64,000 nucleotides of DNA. Source: Diphasiastrum complanatum (lineage: Eukaryota > Streptophyta > Lycopodiopsida > Lycopodiales > Lycopodiaceae). Made by a program: the position numbers and the translations under genes. How positions within the stretch are numbered: position 1 is the first letter of the stretch; each line of letters opens with the position of its first letter. This document shows positions 22,188-34,476 of the stretch, one piece after another. The DNA is taken from the NCBI GenBank assembly GCA_029204225.1, contig CM055093.1, forward strand, positions 21,646,823 to 21,710,822, given 5' to 3'. The notes under the pieces are model-generated. The model was not told the DNA's origin, did not search any database, and was given only the letters and a program-made list of their open reading frames with translations.

Positions 22188-24852
22188 ATGTCTAAGTATC
22201 ATCTCCATATTGATCTTCCTAAAGAATATGCCCACTGTCAAAAAAAAAATCTAAAACGATCCACCTTACTAGCTCACCAAATCGTGAATCATAGAACGGA
22301 GAACAGGAAACATTGTGATCTATGGGTTGATGGAAGTTTATATCCAATAGATCCAAGCTCGATGTAATATCCAAATTTTAAATCAGTCACACAACTCATA
22401 CTGTTTTTGTGTGAAGGACACAATGGTTTATTGGGTTATTGTGAAAGATTGAAAATTTATGGCATTAGTGATTCAATGAAAAAAAATCATTATTCAGAAA
22501 ATATGTTGAATGCTTTGTTTACTGACTACAAAGAAAAAGAAACTCTTTTGTTGCAAACAAAATAAGAGAATGAAATCTTGAAGATAGATAATTCTCATTT
22601 GCAAAATATTATATTGAACCTTAACCAAGAAAATGACAATATGAAACTAATTGTACAAAGATTGTGTACCTCATATTGTCAAATAAGTGCAGAAGTAAAC
22701 ACATTACGGAAGAATGAACAATAAGCGCAAAAGAGTTATTTTAAAAGGTATTGATGATCTTTCATCAAGTGGGGGTCAATGAAAAAAAAAGAATATATGC
22801 TTTCAAGTAAGATTTTGTTTTAAACTATATATGTGTTTTGTTCCATCCAACACATCAATGATTGTGAATTGTTTTTTTTCTAAATCTTATTTTTATTTTG
22901 CAGATCAGCTTTAGTCACCAATTAAAATCTGGAATACAAGGACATGATTAATGGAAAGTCTTTGAGTGTAGTACTTACAGCCAAGTCAATGACGAGTCTA
23001 CTGGGAAATCAACGATATTCTCAAATTAAGTCCAAGATTGCAGAGGCCCTTATGGGCGAAGTCGGCATGATTATTGACTGAAAATTGATACAAGGAGCAT
23101 CTGATTATTCTGGTATTAGCAGGGATGCTTATGGCACAATGTTTAAAATTATCAAAGTGGCATTTGGACAAGTACATATAAAAAAATTTCCTATTCCATG
23201 GCCCTTTCAAATCAGATTAGAGAGGGATGTGTTAAACAGGGCTTTGCAAAACACCATTGGTATTCCTTACCATATCAATGAAATTAATAACTCAAAACTT
23301 GGCACTTTGTCATATGATTCCACCAACAATATGTTTATTGATCTGAATCATGTACTGAGATTTATTGTAAAGTTTTATGGAATCACAAATGAAAGTGTTG
23401 AAAAATTGATATTAGTTCTCAAGTTAGATGAATCAGAAGTAATAAAGGGACAAAAGCTAGCAAGGGCTAGTGTTACGCTTATGAATGGAGCATTAAGCAA
23501 TATGATAAACTCAGAGAGTCTTAATTTCAGTGTGCAGTCCGCAAATAATATTTGGTGGTTAGCAGCTTTCCAGGTTTAAATCTATTCTATTGAGTACTAG
23601 CAACTAATTCATTTTGAGAATTTATAATTTTTTGTTTTAAGCTAATATTGTTTTGTTATTATATGTCTAAGTTCAATTCTCTTATAGTAGTTCATGATTT
23701 TGTGTTTCAAACAGGTTTTAAAAGAAGGTCATGACATTCTATTTTGGATTTTTAGTAAAACAGAATATCCAGAGATAATTAAGAATCATATGAGCGACAC
23801 ACCACTCGATGTTCCTAGAATAGGTGATTTTAAGGTGGAATAGGATCTGGTTGGAGACTTGAAGTCGTTGAAGTGCATGTTCAACATCTCACGTGGAGCA
23901 AATTCAAAACATCCATGCCTCTATTGCATGAAAACTACACAAGACATGTCAAAGAGCACGAGAGTTTCAAGGGATATAGTAAATCCGCCTTGGAAACTAG
24001 TATTACCGATTCCGCTTACAAATGTTCACATTTGTACACTACGTGGAGAGGTTAGAATTATCGAAATATTGATATACCTTCATATTTGGTTTCTTGGAAT
24101 ACTAAGCCAGAGTCATTAGCCAAAAAAGCAATAGCTCGACTGCAGGAAGTTTTATCAAAAGCGGGACTTCATAAAGGACAAGTTAAAATACAAAAGGACG
24201 AGAAGCTTTCAGGAAAAACGGGAAACATCCCATGCAAACCAAGCATAGGAGGATCCAAAGCTCGTCGTTTCTTATCAAATCATTTTGGAAAACCGACTAA
24301 AATCCAGTACTCAATTTGGATAGATGTACTCAATGCCACAAAGGATTTTGAAGAAAAAGGAACAACGAGGATTAAAAAAGTTGAAGTCTGGACAAAGCTT
24401 GACAACATGGTCAAATTGCTCAGAAGAGATAAACTGTCTAATACTGATGTCCTACTAATTGAGAAAAAAAACAATTGAGTTTGTGGATGCAATTAAAGAC
24501 ACCTGGAGTGAAGGTCATAGTACGCATTACATGGTAAATCTCTTTTCAATGTAACAAACTCTTTGAATTATAATCTCATTGCACATATGCTAAATTTAAA
24601 ATGATTAATATGACAATATTTGTATCTCTGGTATTGCAACACATTTTACGACATCATGCATCATTTTTTGCAAAAGCTTACGATAGTCTAAGTATTTGGT
24701 CATCACAAGGAATGGAGAAATCGCATTGGCAAGCTAGAGCAGCATTTCATCGAAATACACAACACGGTGGAACATCTCAAAAAAAATATTTACATCATCC
24801 AGCTATTTCAATGGTTCTACAGGCATATTCAAAAACTAGATCAACAAATTAA
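22188..24852 (+). pseudogene. DDE-transposase-like gene with introns, copy A
   Basis: Four exons are inferred. E1 (22188 to about 22740) has a coiled coil. E2 is 22904-23573, E3 23715-24534 and E4 24640-24852. Introns have GT..AG ends, except that the E4 acceptor is mutated to AA here (AG in copy B). Candidate catalytic residues are Asp in LVLKLDESEVIKG (E2), Asp in DLVGDLKSLKCMF before a Cys pair in SKHPCLYCM (E3), and Glu in GMEKSHWQARAAF..NTQHGG (E4). This gives a D..D..E order with a zinc-like insert, as in several eukaryotic transposases. I cannot assign a superfamily. Stops shared with copy B (after LLLQTK and in E2) show that the ancestor of both was already damaged or edited; extra frameshifts occur in E3. 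Confidence 0.65.
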
Positions 24853-25059
24853 TAGAAATTCAGAAAGAGTGCAAATTTATAGAAGAAAATAATATTGATG
24901 CAAGAATTAACTCATAGTAATTTTCATGATATCGGACGAAAAAAATATATGTATTATATCGCATCATTTCAAGTACAATACAAGGCAAAATCATTGTTTC
25001 TCTTTGTCTTTAATGATCAGCATTGCTGTGTGGTCATGAATAATTTTTTTTCTATCATA

Positions 25060-26505
25060 TGGATCTTCTTTTGCTCAAGTCAATGTATCCACAGAAAACA
25101 GATAAGGAGGAAGACCTTTTAGGAACTTCCTCAACTACATAGCCAAATACTTTTATGACAATGTCTCTCTTCGCAAAAATAATTTTATATGTATTCGGAG
25201 GGTATTTATGCTCATTCGAAAAATAGGATAACACTTTAATTGCCATTATTATCGTCACAGCATCTAAAGAAAATTTGCTATGATGAATGCAAATCTCTTT
25301 ATTATAGAAAGCACTTCAAATAATGGGACAGGGATGAATCCCTTTGTCGTGATCCCTGACCTTCCCTCAAATATCCATGCGTTGTTGCAAAGGCATCCAC
25401 CTCCACAGTAGCCTGTAAAATACGAGCAAAGGTTACAATCTTGAAAAACAAAATAACTATATTTGAATAGAAATCTCATTCAGATAAAACCAGATTTACC
25501 TACCAGATCATGCTCATCAGCTTGAATAAATGCAGCAGTATGTAGATCATCACCAGCAACAATGGTTGTCGAAGCAATGGATGGATTAGTTTCTGAAGAC
25601 TGTGACACATATCTGCTCCGGATTCTTAGAAATTCTTCCCCACTGGGCAAATTTGTCTGGTATGCCCTGCTTTCAGACATGATTGATTGCAGGGCTTCAG
25701 TCCCGTCCAGCCACTCATCTCCGGCTTTGTAATCAATAGAAGCACATAGATCATCATCACCCTCGAGATCTATAAAATCCTCAAATTTGTTGATGAAATT
25801 AGACAAAATTGATAATATTTCGTCCTCCCTCAGGCCAAGAACATCTCCAACATCATTCAGAGAGAGGTATGCGACACTATTCATGTAATACACTAGCAAA
25901 CCAAGGACAGTCTTGGTTTTGTCATATGGATTCACGTCAGATAAGGAAGAAATGGACAATGCACGAGACTCAGCTGGGTCGTACATTGCTGCCAATCTTG
26001 CCTCCTCGTCAGCACCCAAGACATCATCAACAATAGCTGACTCTGATATCACATAATCAGTTGCTGATGAGACACCCTCAATGCTTAGCCCTGAAGTTCC
26101 TGCCTCTTCAGGAACAAGAGCAGAAAGGTAAAACACAAAGCCCATGCCCTCCTGCAAAAGGTGACATGATCGATTGTGCTGGTCACAATGGACCACACAT
26201 TTAAAATCACTCACTATTTTCGTGAATCGTCAGTTGTGGGCTTGCTTTGAAGATGGTTGGGCAGGTACTAGGTCATGGAAATGGATGAATCATAGATTAT
26301 CCATTATCAACATAGACTGATTCAGACTATCATAATACTCTCTATACAAAGTTGGAAAATAGGATTTATGTTCTGATCTAAACCTCTCAATATCAAAAGA
26401 CATATTGAAATACGTCTTATAGTGACCTATGTAGTTACCAACACCGGATTCAACAAGGAAGGCGTGCAGTGCAGAATCAAAAGTATTAGAAGATGAGACG
26501 GCCAT
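25060..26505 (-). pseudogene. Unrecognised acidic transposon gene, copy A
   Basis: ATG at 26505 (GAGATGGCC context) opens SSSNTFDSALHAFLVESGVG and YYDSLNQSMLIMDNL, then a stop. An intron-like junction ends TTTTGCAG|GAGGGCATG (about 26152). The long exon to about 25502 is rich in D/E (DDVLGADEEARLAAMYDP, EDFIDLEGDDDL). It ends at donor CTG|GTAGGTAA; acceptor ACAG (25413) leads into ATVEVDAFATTHGYLREG, later YKIIFAKRDIVIKVFGYVVE. Copy B has the same gene. I do not recognise the family. It runs opposite to the transposase-like gene, inside the same element. Confidence 0.55.
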
Positions 26506-26787
26506 CTCGAAAGTATGAACAATAGGGCCAAGTATCACTACGATGCGGGATGGCAGGGAGTTAGAAGACTATCAGGCAGTCCTCACATGATGGCAATATT
26601 GGTGAATGACCGGATATCGGAACGACGCGAGGGATCCAAGATCGTCTAGAATCTGAAGTAGATTCTCATGTGGTAGTGATAGTGCAAAGAACTAGTAGTG
26701 TTGACACACCAAGAGCTACAGGGAGTGAAAATCGAAAACTTAGAGAAAGGTTTTAACTGATCAAACAACATTTATATAGCTAAAACT

Positions 26788-27291
26788 ATAATCAAGATGT
26801 TCTCTGGCCTCGACTTTCTCTCGAATCTCGACAATCGCCTTTTTGAGGTTCATGGTGGGATCTTTCGCGAGCAGGATTTTTGTCGTCTGGAATGATCTGG
26901 GTAAGGCTCTCAACAAGTACGTCAGTTGCTTCTCAACTGACACAACATTCTCTGCTCCAGAGTTATGTAGTGATAGAAACACGTCCTTCATCTTTCTTAC
27001 AAAAGAAGTGAGGTCTTTTCCATCCCACTGCAAATTCGTCAGCTGATCTTCCAGCATCATGATTTGACTTCTTGATTTTGTCTGAAATCTGGTGAGTAAT
27101 GCATCCCACATCTCCTTAGCTTTGGAGAGTGTAGCCAGGTCAAGTGTGAGACTATCTTTGATGGAAGATGATAGCAAGGCTACTGCCTTGTCATTTTTCT
27201 CCCTCCATTCACGTAGCTCCTTGCCTGTTGTCGTAGGCATTTCTTGTGTGCCATCTACCCAGGGGAATAGTCCTTCACCCTTGAGTATCAA
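26788..27291 (-). pseudogene. Ty1/copia Gag fragment (UBN2 type)
   Basis: The minus strand is open for about 170 residues: WREKNDKAVALLSSSIKDS, AKEMWDALLTRFQTKSRSQ, LDQLTNLQ-type helices and VEKQLTYLLRALPRSFQT, the usual copia UBN2 capsid pattern. It is cut at about 26788, where it joins the interior of the DNA transposon. Zinc knuckle and pol are absent. Confidence 0.85.
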
Positions 27292-27483
27292 ATATGTCTT
27301 AACTTTCCAGGCTAGAAAGTGAATCCTGAGAAATCAAGTATTGTGCAGATCTTGCTCTGCATGCTGTTGATTAAAGCCATTGCTTCTTGCAGTCTGTTCC
27401 CTTGTTGATGGTTGTTTGTTTGAATGCTTGGCCTCCTGGATCTGCTAGCTTCTTGGCTATGTTAGAATATGACAAGATGACCT

Positions 27484-27495
27484 GCTCTGATACCA
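27484..27495 (-). other. Primer-binding site, tRNA-iMet type
   Basis: The minus strand reads TGGTATCAGAGC one base after the LTR end. This is the standard plant copia initiator-Met primer site. Confidence 0.9.
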
Positions 27496-27496
27496 G

Positions 27497-27967
27497 TGAT
27501 GAGGATCAAGAATCGCGATTTGGATTTTTCAGTCGCGAAGCTTTCGCGAAGGAACCACAATCTTCTTGTGACTCGGATGGAGTTCAGATGCGATCGCTAG
27601 ACACTGCCAGCTGAATCACTCCTACAATTCTCCAGAATGTAGTCAGGCTCTGCTGGTCTACGTTTATAAAATTAATACTACATTCAACATAGTTTCAACC
27701 AAGGTGCGGAATTCAAAAAAATGAACAAGAAAAACTCAGACACACGATTAACAACAGAAGCATTTGCATACAAGATCAGACACAACAAGAGAAACTATCT
27801 ATATTGAACTTCCTCTGCTTTCTTCAAGCACTGCATGCAAATCCACACAGTGCGTTGGCGTGGGAGGAACATGGTTCTCTCACGAGTAATCGTCTTGCTT
27901 TACTAGCGGACATTTGGATCTCTATTGATCCTGATCACAGAGCTCGTCTTGCACACAGGCGGACTCA
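27497..27967 (-). repeat. 5' LTR of the minus-strand copia at block A
   Basis: Plus-strand ends are TGATGAGG and GGACTCA, so TG..CA in element sense. It matches 47395-47861, which flanks block B. The primer site lies on its left, so this is the 5' LTR of an element running leftwards whose pol and 3' LTR are gone. Confidence 0.75.
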
Positions 27968-28735
27968 TTGCAAGGCTATCATTTTTTCTTGGACAATCCA
28001 TCATGTTTTTGTTAAAAAAAAAACGGATCCAATTGTCTCATGGTCAGGATGGACCCTTCATCACTTCCTTCACTTTCTAAAGTAGTGATTTCTACTTCAT
28101 ATGCAGTGATGGAATACTAAATGTCCTTATCAACTTTTGTTCAATGGCTTTAGCCTATTAGGCAGCGATGCAAAACAAAAGACAATTATCTTTTTTCTGA
28201 TTACATATATGCTTGATAAATATGTGTTTCAAACCAAATGGAAGTGGCCGCTGTCAAGCGATGGGGACAGTTGGCTCAAAAATGAACTTTCTTCTTGATT
28301 ATTGTCTGATTGACATACCTCCTATCCATCGATGGACTGTAGGTTCTAATATGCCTTTTAAATGAAGAATTTCCAGTCTACATTCTACTGCAATGGATGG
28401 TAGAAAACTTTCAAATTCATCTTTCCCCTCACAAAAAGTTTGCTTAGAACAAGGCTTAATGGATCTAATGTTGGGTGGACAGCGATCCACCACTTGATTT
28501 AATTCATAAATGATACTTCTATATGTCTTTTCAAGCACTTGGCTTATCTAATGCATAATGTGAAGCACCACTACAATTGTGAAATGCAAGCACATCCATG
28601 CACTTAGCTCTGAAGAAAGAGGATCGAGAGATCACAGTAGCACACATTTGCCGAGAGACCATGTAAAGAATGGATCAGAGGGAGTGCATATCTGTATCCC
28701 AGCATTGCAACCAGTGCCCACTGCCCACGTCATGT
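27968..28735. other. No gene supported
   Basis: AT-rich flank. Short open frames on both strands have no recognisable domain. Confidence 0.4.
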
Positions 28736-29554
28736 TGTTGGGGTGATTCCCAACAAAGCGTAAATAAATAAAATCATCCAATAAAATGTGTTGCGAGCGC
28801 ATGGCATCCTGCGTGTATAAGCCCATGGCCCAATGAGCACGCAAGTGAAGTTGTAAATAAAATATTAGACTTGGGCCCTTTGTAATTAAAAATTAAACTT
28901 GAGGCCCAAAGTCAATTCTAAACTTAGAGTTTACTTTTTAGAGTTGGGTCCAATTTTGGACTCACATGAATCTTGTGATTTCCAATGTACTTTTTGTGGA
29001 CCCTTGGATCAAGTTGGGTCCAAGATGAATGGATAGGATCAATGTGAATACTAGCCAATAGGATTGAGGGGCAAGGGCCTTCCCCATTTTATAAAAAGGC
29101 ACCATTTGTACACTATTTTCATGCTTAATAGAGAGGAGGAGACTCTACCATTTTGAGAGCTCAAGCATCCTCATTTGCTAATCAATCTTGCTTATGCTAT
29201 TGTTGTGATTGCTTGTTATTTTCATTTCCCATGCATTTTGGTTATGCTAGTTAAGGTTTTTCCATAAGCAATGACATTGAGCATTTGAGCTAACCTCCAT
29301 CTCATCTCTCTCTCTTTCTATCTTCTCTTCTCTCTTCCTCTCCCTTTTCTATCCATTTCCTTCACCCAAATCATGATGAATGTTAGTGTAGAGGAGTAGA
29401 GTTAAGGGAGAGTAGTGTTACTGGTGAATAGAGTTAGGGAGGAAGTAGGAAACTAACTAGAATTAGCATCTATGCATAGTTAGGAACCTATCCAGTGATC
29501 TACCCCTTTTTGACAGGCGGGAGGGCTATACTACGCAAGATCTTCGACCCTACA
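28736..29554 (+). repeat. LTR of a gypsy-1 family copy
   Basis: Complete LTR, 819 bases, TGTTGGGG..CCCTACA, followed by the primer site TTGCGCCGTTGTCGGGGA (29556-29573). It is therefore the 5' LTR of a truncated element. Confidence 0.9.
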
Positions 29555-29573
29555 GTTGCGCCGTTGTCGGGGA

Positions 29574-30637
29574 TAGGTTTCCACTAACTAGTTTAGCTGC
29601 AATTTACCTATTTTCTTGCTTTTTAGAGTAGTTTTATGTAGATTTTTGGGGGTTTAGAATTAGTTTTCTGTATTTTTTTGTGTTAGGACTGTTCACAGCT
29701 TGCGGAGGAGGTGTGAGAGGGTAGAGGAGGCCCTAAACAGCCTCTAAGGGCTTGAAACCCAAACCGACCAGTCAAAAAACCCAAAAAACACACCAATCTG
29801 CAATTGTGGAGGGAAAAAGAGCCTAAAATCTCATCAGATTTTTATATTTCCAGAACCAGTGTGGATTAACTCTTGCATGACTGGCAACAGCTCCAGGGTA
29901 ATGTCCCAGACCTGCATAGAAGCCTGCGAGAGTTAATTCCAAGCAGATTGTAAAAATTAGAGAAAAATCAAAAAAAAAATTCAAAAAACCCTTGAAAAAA
30001 TTTAAAAAAAATCAAATTTTCATAAGAACCCTCACAGAGCCCTCTGAAGTTCCATCTCAGTGAGACCAGGACACAGAGAAGCTTGCGAGAGTTAGTTTGA
30101 TGTCTAAGTGCTTGTGCGAGAGTTCCCAGTGAAAAAAAGACGGGAAAGTACTAGTGAACCCTCGTTGACAGCAAAATTTTCAGTTCCTCTGGTCAAGAAC
30201 TCTCGTAGAGTATTTTGAAATTCCATCTCAGTGAGACCAGGACACATAAGAGCTTGCGAGAGTTAGTTTGATTCCAGTGAGCAAAAAATTGGGTTTAAGT
30301 GCTAAAAAATCACTAAAAAGTGAAGATATAGCAAATCCTTCCAGTAAGAACTCTCGCAGACCCTATCAATCGATTCAAAATGTCAATTTACATCAGTGAT
30401 GAAGCCTGCGAGAGTTAGTTTTGAGATTTGGTGAAGATCAAGCCAAAAAAGTGGTTTTGAACCCTCGCAGACAGTGAAATTTTCACTTCTTGCAAGAGTT
30501 AACTCTCGTAGAGAATTCTATAGTGAGATCTGACCCAGATCCAGCTACTGTGAGCCTTGCGAGAGTTACTTCCCAGAGATCAAAGAGATATCAGGGTTTT
30601 TATCTGCAAAAACAGCTAAAGAACCCTCACACAGCCA
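29574..30637 (+). repeat. Gypsy-1 family leader with the inverted motif array
   Basis: Matches 660-1710, including the alternating TGCGAGAGTT and AACTCTCGCA motifs (for example near 30082, 30348 and 30408). It ends abruptly at about 30637 and joins a copia gag scrap, so gag and pol of this copy are lost. Confidence 0.85.
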
Positions 30638-30745
30638 ATGAAGGACCATGTGATTGTGCATATAAGTGATGCTATTACCCCAAGACACGTATGGGATGTG
30701 CTAAGAACACAATATGAGACTACAAATCCTTCACGCAAATATTAG
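30638..30745 (+). pseudogene. Small copia Gag scrap
   Basis: Reads MKDHVIVHISDAITPRHVWD, then VLRTQYETTNPSRKY and a stop. This is the UBN2 'I..A...W..L...YE....R' pattern. It is followed at about 30770-30940 by faint similarity to the gypsy LTR ('gtagccaat', 'ataaaaggggcca'). Confidence 0.6.
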
Positions 30746-31099
30746 AAGCATTAGATTTAGTTTTTCTTAAGTTGAAAGGCTTGGATTATAATCCTTGTCT
30801 CAATAAAGTAGCCAATCAAAATGAAGGAGGCTTACCATTAAAATTTAATAAAAGGGGCCATTTCCTTTGTATTGTATCTTCTCTATTCTCCTTATAAAAC
30901 TTTGTTGGTTTCATCTCAAGCTCCCTTCGCACGCAAAATAATCAAAGGTTGGATAAAAGAAAAAATCCCATGCAGAGTCTCTGAACTAAGCAAAAACCAT
31001 GCAATTCTCTAGAATTTTTTATTACTGAAAATTCCACACAAGGCCACCTTTGACTTATAAAACTTTCTACAAAGATGCAATTAACCCTAAGGGTTTCAC

Positions 31100-31244
31100 C
31101 TCCCAAAACGTTAAATTTCAATCCGTCGCATGTGATCTTGTTCAAAATCTTACATAAGATTCCATTAGCTCTCTCAATCAACTCGTTTGCTTTTGGGTAA
31201 TATGTTAACATGCTATTTACAGAATAGCAGAAATATAACTGCAA
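31100..31244 (-). pseudogene. Gypsy integrase scrap
   Basis: The minus strand reads LTYYPKANELIERANGILCK then ILNKI, resembling the integrase core around its catalytic Glu (Y.PQANG..ER.N..L...L). Nothing else of the element is recognisable nearby. Confidence 0.6.
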
Positions 31245-31863
31245 TCAAAGCTAATCATAAAAGAGCCGTTGCCGGGGAGCTACGCCAATTTTTCAGTTTG
31301 CAGCATGTTTGTTGGATGGTTAGCTTGTATTAGGCAGGCCATGTAGAAGGATATCACACGTGCACACGAAGGAGCTCAGAGAGGAGTTCCTTCTTCAGGA
31401 ATCAGCAAAAAAAATGTTTTGATATGATACTATGCTAATAGGTTGAAAATCCTTCAATACGCCAGTTGATTGCAGACACTAGAGCATGTAGGCCGCTCCG
31501 CAGTTATTGTTACCTCCTATATATGCACTGTGTTTTTGTGCTTTCTTCAAACATTTCACATGTGTTATTTTCACCTTCAAGTGTTTTCATTCTCAGTAGA
31601 AGAGAGATATCCTTCATTTTTGGTAGAAGAGAGATATCCTTCATTGTGATTTGTTCAATTTTGTGGAAGGATGCTATTGAATGTGCATTGGACGTCATTG
31701 CTCAGATAGTTTAGTGCTCCTGAGGCATGTACAAAAGTTATTGGAAAGAATATAGTGTAGGACTTTAGATGCAGCCATCCAATTATCAATTTTTAGGTGT
31801 AAACTTCCATGATGTTTCTTAGCCGTTCAGACTTGGCATTTACCTTAATGGTCTTTTCTGCAG

Positions 31864-31956
31864 GATGTCTTTGCTTCCGAGAGAAGGAAAGCTAAAATGC
31901 TGAACTTTTCTATTGCATACGGAAAAACTGCAAGAGGCCTTGCTAAAGATTGGAAG
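31864..31956 (+). pseudogene. Single exon of a plant organellar DNA polymerase I-like gene
   Basis: CTGCAG precedes and AAG|GTTTG follows a 93-base, in-phase, open exon reading DVFASERRKAKMLNFSIAYG then KTARGLAKDWK. This contains motif B (O-helix RR..K..NF...YG) of family-A polymerases in the form found in plant organellar POLIA/POLIB. Organellar polymerases replicate plastid and mitochondrial DNA. I find no neighbouring exons within the window. It may be a captured exon, or a true exon of a gene whose introns have been filled by transposons. The intact frame and splice sites keep both open. Confidence 0.75.
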
Positions 31957-31977
31957 GTTTGTTGAAAAGCGTAGTCT

Positions 31978-32215
31978 GTATAAGGTTTCTCTATACATTT
32001 TTCATCTCAGCCTCATAAATCTTGAATCAAGGTTCATGCTGATACTCTATTTAGCTTTCTGGATATTTGATTTTGAATTACTCACCTTTTTAGGCCGTCC
32101 GTATAAGTTTTCTCTATACATTTTTCATCTCATCCTCATAAATCTTGAATCAAGGTACATGCTGATACCCTATTCATTTTCTGGATGTTTGATGTTAAGT
32201 TACTCATCTTTTTAC
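31978..32215. repeat. Two-copy tandem repeat, period about 123 bases
   Basis: Unit 1 starts at 31978 and unit 2 at 32101. Both contain 'ctctatacatttttcatct', 'cctcataaatcttgaatcaa' and 'catgctgata'. The repeat lies directly after the polymerase exon, in what would be its intron. Confidence 0.8.
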
Positions 32216-32763
32216 TGGACTAAGAATTTTTTTTTCCCTTTGAGTTTAAAACGAGTATCTTTCATTCACACTTTGCCTTTTGCACAAAGGAAACTGAAGT
32301 AGCTATTGGCAATACTTGTGGGGCTTTCTAGTCCATAGAAGCTAAGCACTATGCTTATTCTTCATGCACTTACGAGCATGTATATATGTTTCTAATTGAA
32401 GTTTGGTTTCAGCTATAATTCCTCTAGATTTCCTTTTTTCCATCTTCACCTAGATCATTACTTCTTTAGAGCACACAGGCTGTTACTAAGCTGAGTTATT
32501 CTAATTATTAGTTAAGTTTGGTAGTATTTCATCGATCTCTCTCACACGGGTGGTTCCAAGAGAAAAAAACTACAAGTTTTACTTGTCACAAATCACTTTC
32601 AGCTCCTCACTTTTATTGATGGTATTGGGTGTTCCAATCCCTTGCCTCTCAGGTGTGGTACATAGTTAGATGTGATTCCATTGCACTGAAGTAATGAATA
32701 ATGGAGTGTATAATGGTATTGACATATTGTTCCACAAAAATTCTAAAATGTTCCATCAACAAC

Positions 32764-33165
32764 TTATGAACCTAGATCAATCAGAGACTTGAAGTCACCA
32801 GTGAGAAGACTATACCCTCGATTGGTAAATCTGACAATGTCTGTAGAAAGATTAGCATAGGGAGAATTGATGCCTTCCACGAAGGAAGAGGACTCTGGAG
32901 GGAAGTAGCAGGCTGCAATATAAAGATCCCTGTCGTGAAATGCGAACCCAGATATATTGTGCATGTTCATCGTGCCTGATGAACTCCATGACTGGATGTA
33001 GTGACTCCCTAGATAAACATGCGACCCCACCTGAACTTGTGCCACTCATGGATCTCTTCTTTGCCCTATATATAAAAAATTTTCTGTACCCTGAGAATGT
33101 AGGTTGTCCTCTGATCTATGTCTCCATAAGGAATAGACTATCCCTCTCTGTAATAAAATCAATAA
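32764..33165 (-). pseudogene. LINE-type endonuclease (APE-like) fragment
   Basis: The minus strand shows, across one frameshift, FLMET, SGGVACLSRESL, HDRDLYIAACYFPPESSSF and YSLLTGDFKSLID. The last resembles the GDFN block of the APE-type endonuclease of plant LINE ORF2. No reverse transcriptase follows. Confidence 0.6.
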
Positions 33166-33438
33166 ATCTCCAACAGTAGACAATGAGTGTATACCATTAC
33201 AATTCCAAACTCCGATATTTTGCTAATGTGGACGGGGCCTTGGGATGGACCTATGTCCGGGTGTCAGACTCCACATCTGAAACTTGACTCGAAATTTAGC
33301 TTATCCTGTGTGCAACAATCAACAATCTCGATCCCTGTCGATTTGCTTGCATGTACAAACATCAGAGCACATGCAACATGGTGAAGTTGGCTGCCTTGTC
33401 TCCTCCCAACATTTGTTGCATAGATTATGATGAGGAAT

Positions 33439-34170
33439 TGTTGGAGGGTTTGCGGATCCCAAGGCAACCCTAACCCTAGTTAATAAGTGAGAGGGATTTG
33501 GCACCCTGCGTGTGTAAGTCCAACCCAATGATCACATAGAGATTTGATTCATTAGAAAGTCAATAGAAGGACTTTAGGCCTTTTTTGCGGGACTTTTAAT
33601 GTCACAGGGCCTGAATGCCAAGTTAGTGAATAAAGTTGGGTTTCCCTCCAATTTGGATGGTTCTCACTTTTTTTAAATTTAAATAATTAGGGAGGCAGAA
33701 ATGGTCCAATAGGATTCAAGGGCCAGGGTCCTCCTCTCTACAATAAGAATGGACGAACTCAAGTTTCCTACACATGTACATATCTTCATTTCAAATAAGC
33801 AGATTGGTTCTCTTGTGAAATGGATTTATGAATGTCCTTGCTCTCTATCTCTCATGTTTTATTTGTATTTGCTAATTGTTGGATCTGAGTGTTATTGGGA
33901 TTGCATGTTTTTATATTTTTTATGAGAGAGAAAGGGAGAGAGAGAAAGAGTAAGCTATCTTTATTGTGGATCTTAGAGTTAATGATTGTAGTGTTAATGC
34001 TTAGGGTTAATGGATGTTAGAGTTAGACGTGGATCTTCTATTCATGCTGAAATCTGAACTATGCTATCGCTCTCATGGGAGTGAATCTACGCGTGACAAC
34101 TAACTTGATCTCCTTGATGCTAGATTGATTAGATCTTGGGTTGAGGATAGGCAAGGAAAGAAACCCATTA
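33439..34170 (+). repeat. Probable diverged LTR of the tRNA-Asp gypsy family
   Basis: It starts TGTTGGAGG and keeps 'ggcaccctgcgtgtgtaagt', 'ccaataggattcaaggg', 'cagggtcctcc', CT/GA-rich tracts and 'gttaatg' blocks in the family order. It runs into gypsy leader-gag sequence at about 34180 without a recognisable primer site, so the right border is uncertain. Confidence 0.55.
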
Positions 34171-34476
34171 CAATCGCACAAGAGTACCCTGACAGACAAG
34201 ATCAGTATAAAGATCTGCATCAGATTCAGCTAGTGTCAAAATCTCATGTCAATCAGTGCAAGGAGTAAAACGTTATCAAGGAAAAACCATCGCAAAAGGC
34301 CTAAAATTCACTTTCGGCTGATCAGATCAATCAGATCTTTGAGATCCAGACTGCATCCCACTGTATAAGCAAGATCCAATCACTTTGGAACCTACCATCG
34401 GATGAATCTGAGATTGGGACAATCAATAGCATGAAGGATAGCAAATCAAGCACCACACCTTCCCAGATTAGCAACC

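Larger units (their letters stand above)
20582..26787 (+). repeat. Duplicated block A (pair of 39376-45911)
   Basis: About 6.2 kb matching block B base for base over long runs, in the same orientation. It includes sequence outside the DNA transposon (minus-strand ORF3 relic, 20582-21511), so this is copying of a larger unit and not two independent transposon insertions. The main differences are an insertion of about 0.38 kb in B and the different right ends. Confidence 0.9.
21512..26787 (+). mobile_element. DNA transposon copy A, right end lost
   Basis: The left terminal inverted repeat CATTAGAGGAGTT begins at 21512. It contains the transposase-like gene and the minus-strand second gene. The H3-like gene and right terminal repeat present in copy B (45912-47037) are missing. 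At 26788 the sequence changes abruptly into a minus-strand copia gag. Confidence 0.75.

Noticed and set aside
25809-26036. Plus-strand open frame in block A (and 44936-45163 in block B)
   Set aside because: Exact antisense of the acidic transposon gene; shares its conservation only through the other strand.
28632-28844. Minus-strand frame over the start of the 28736 LTR
   Set aside because: Spans the LTR border and its flank; no domain.
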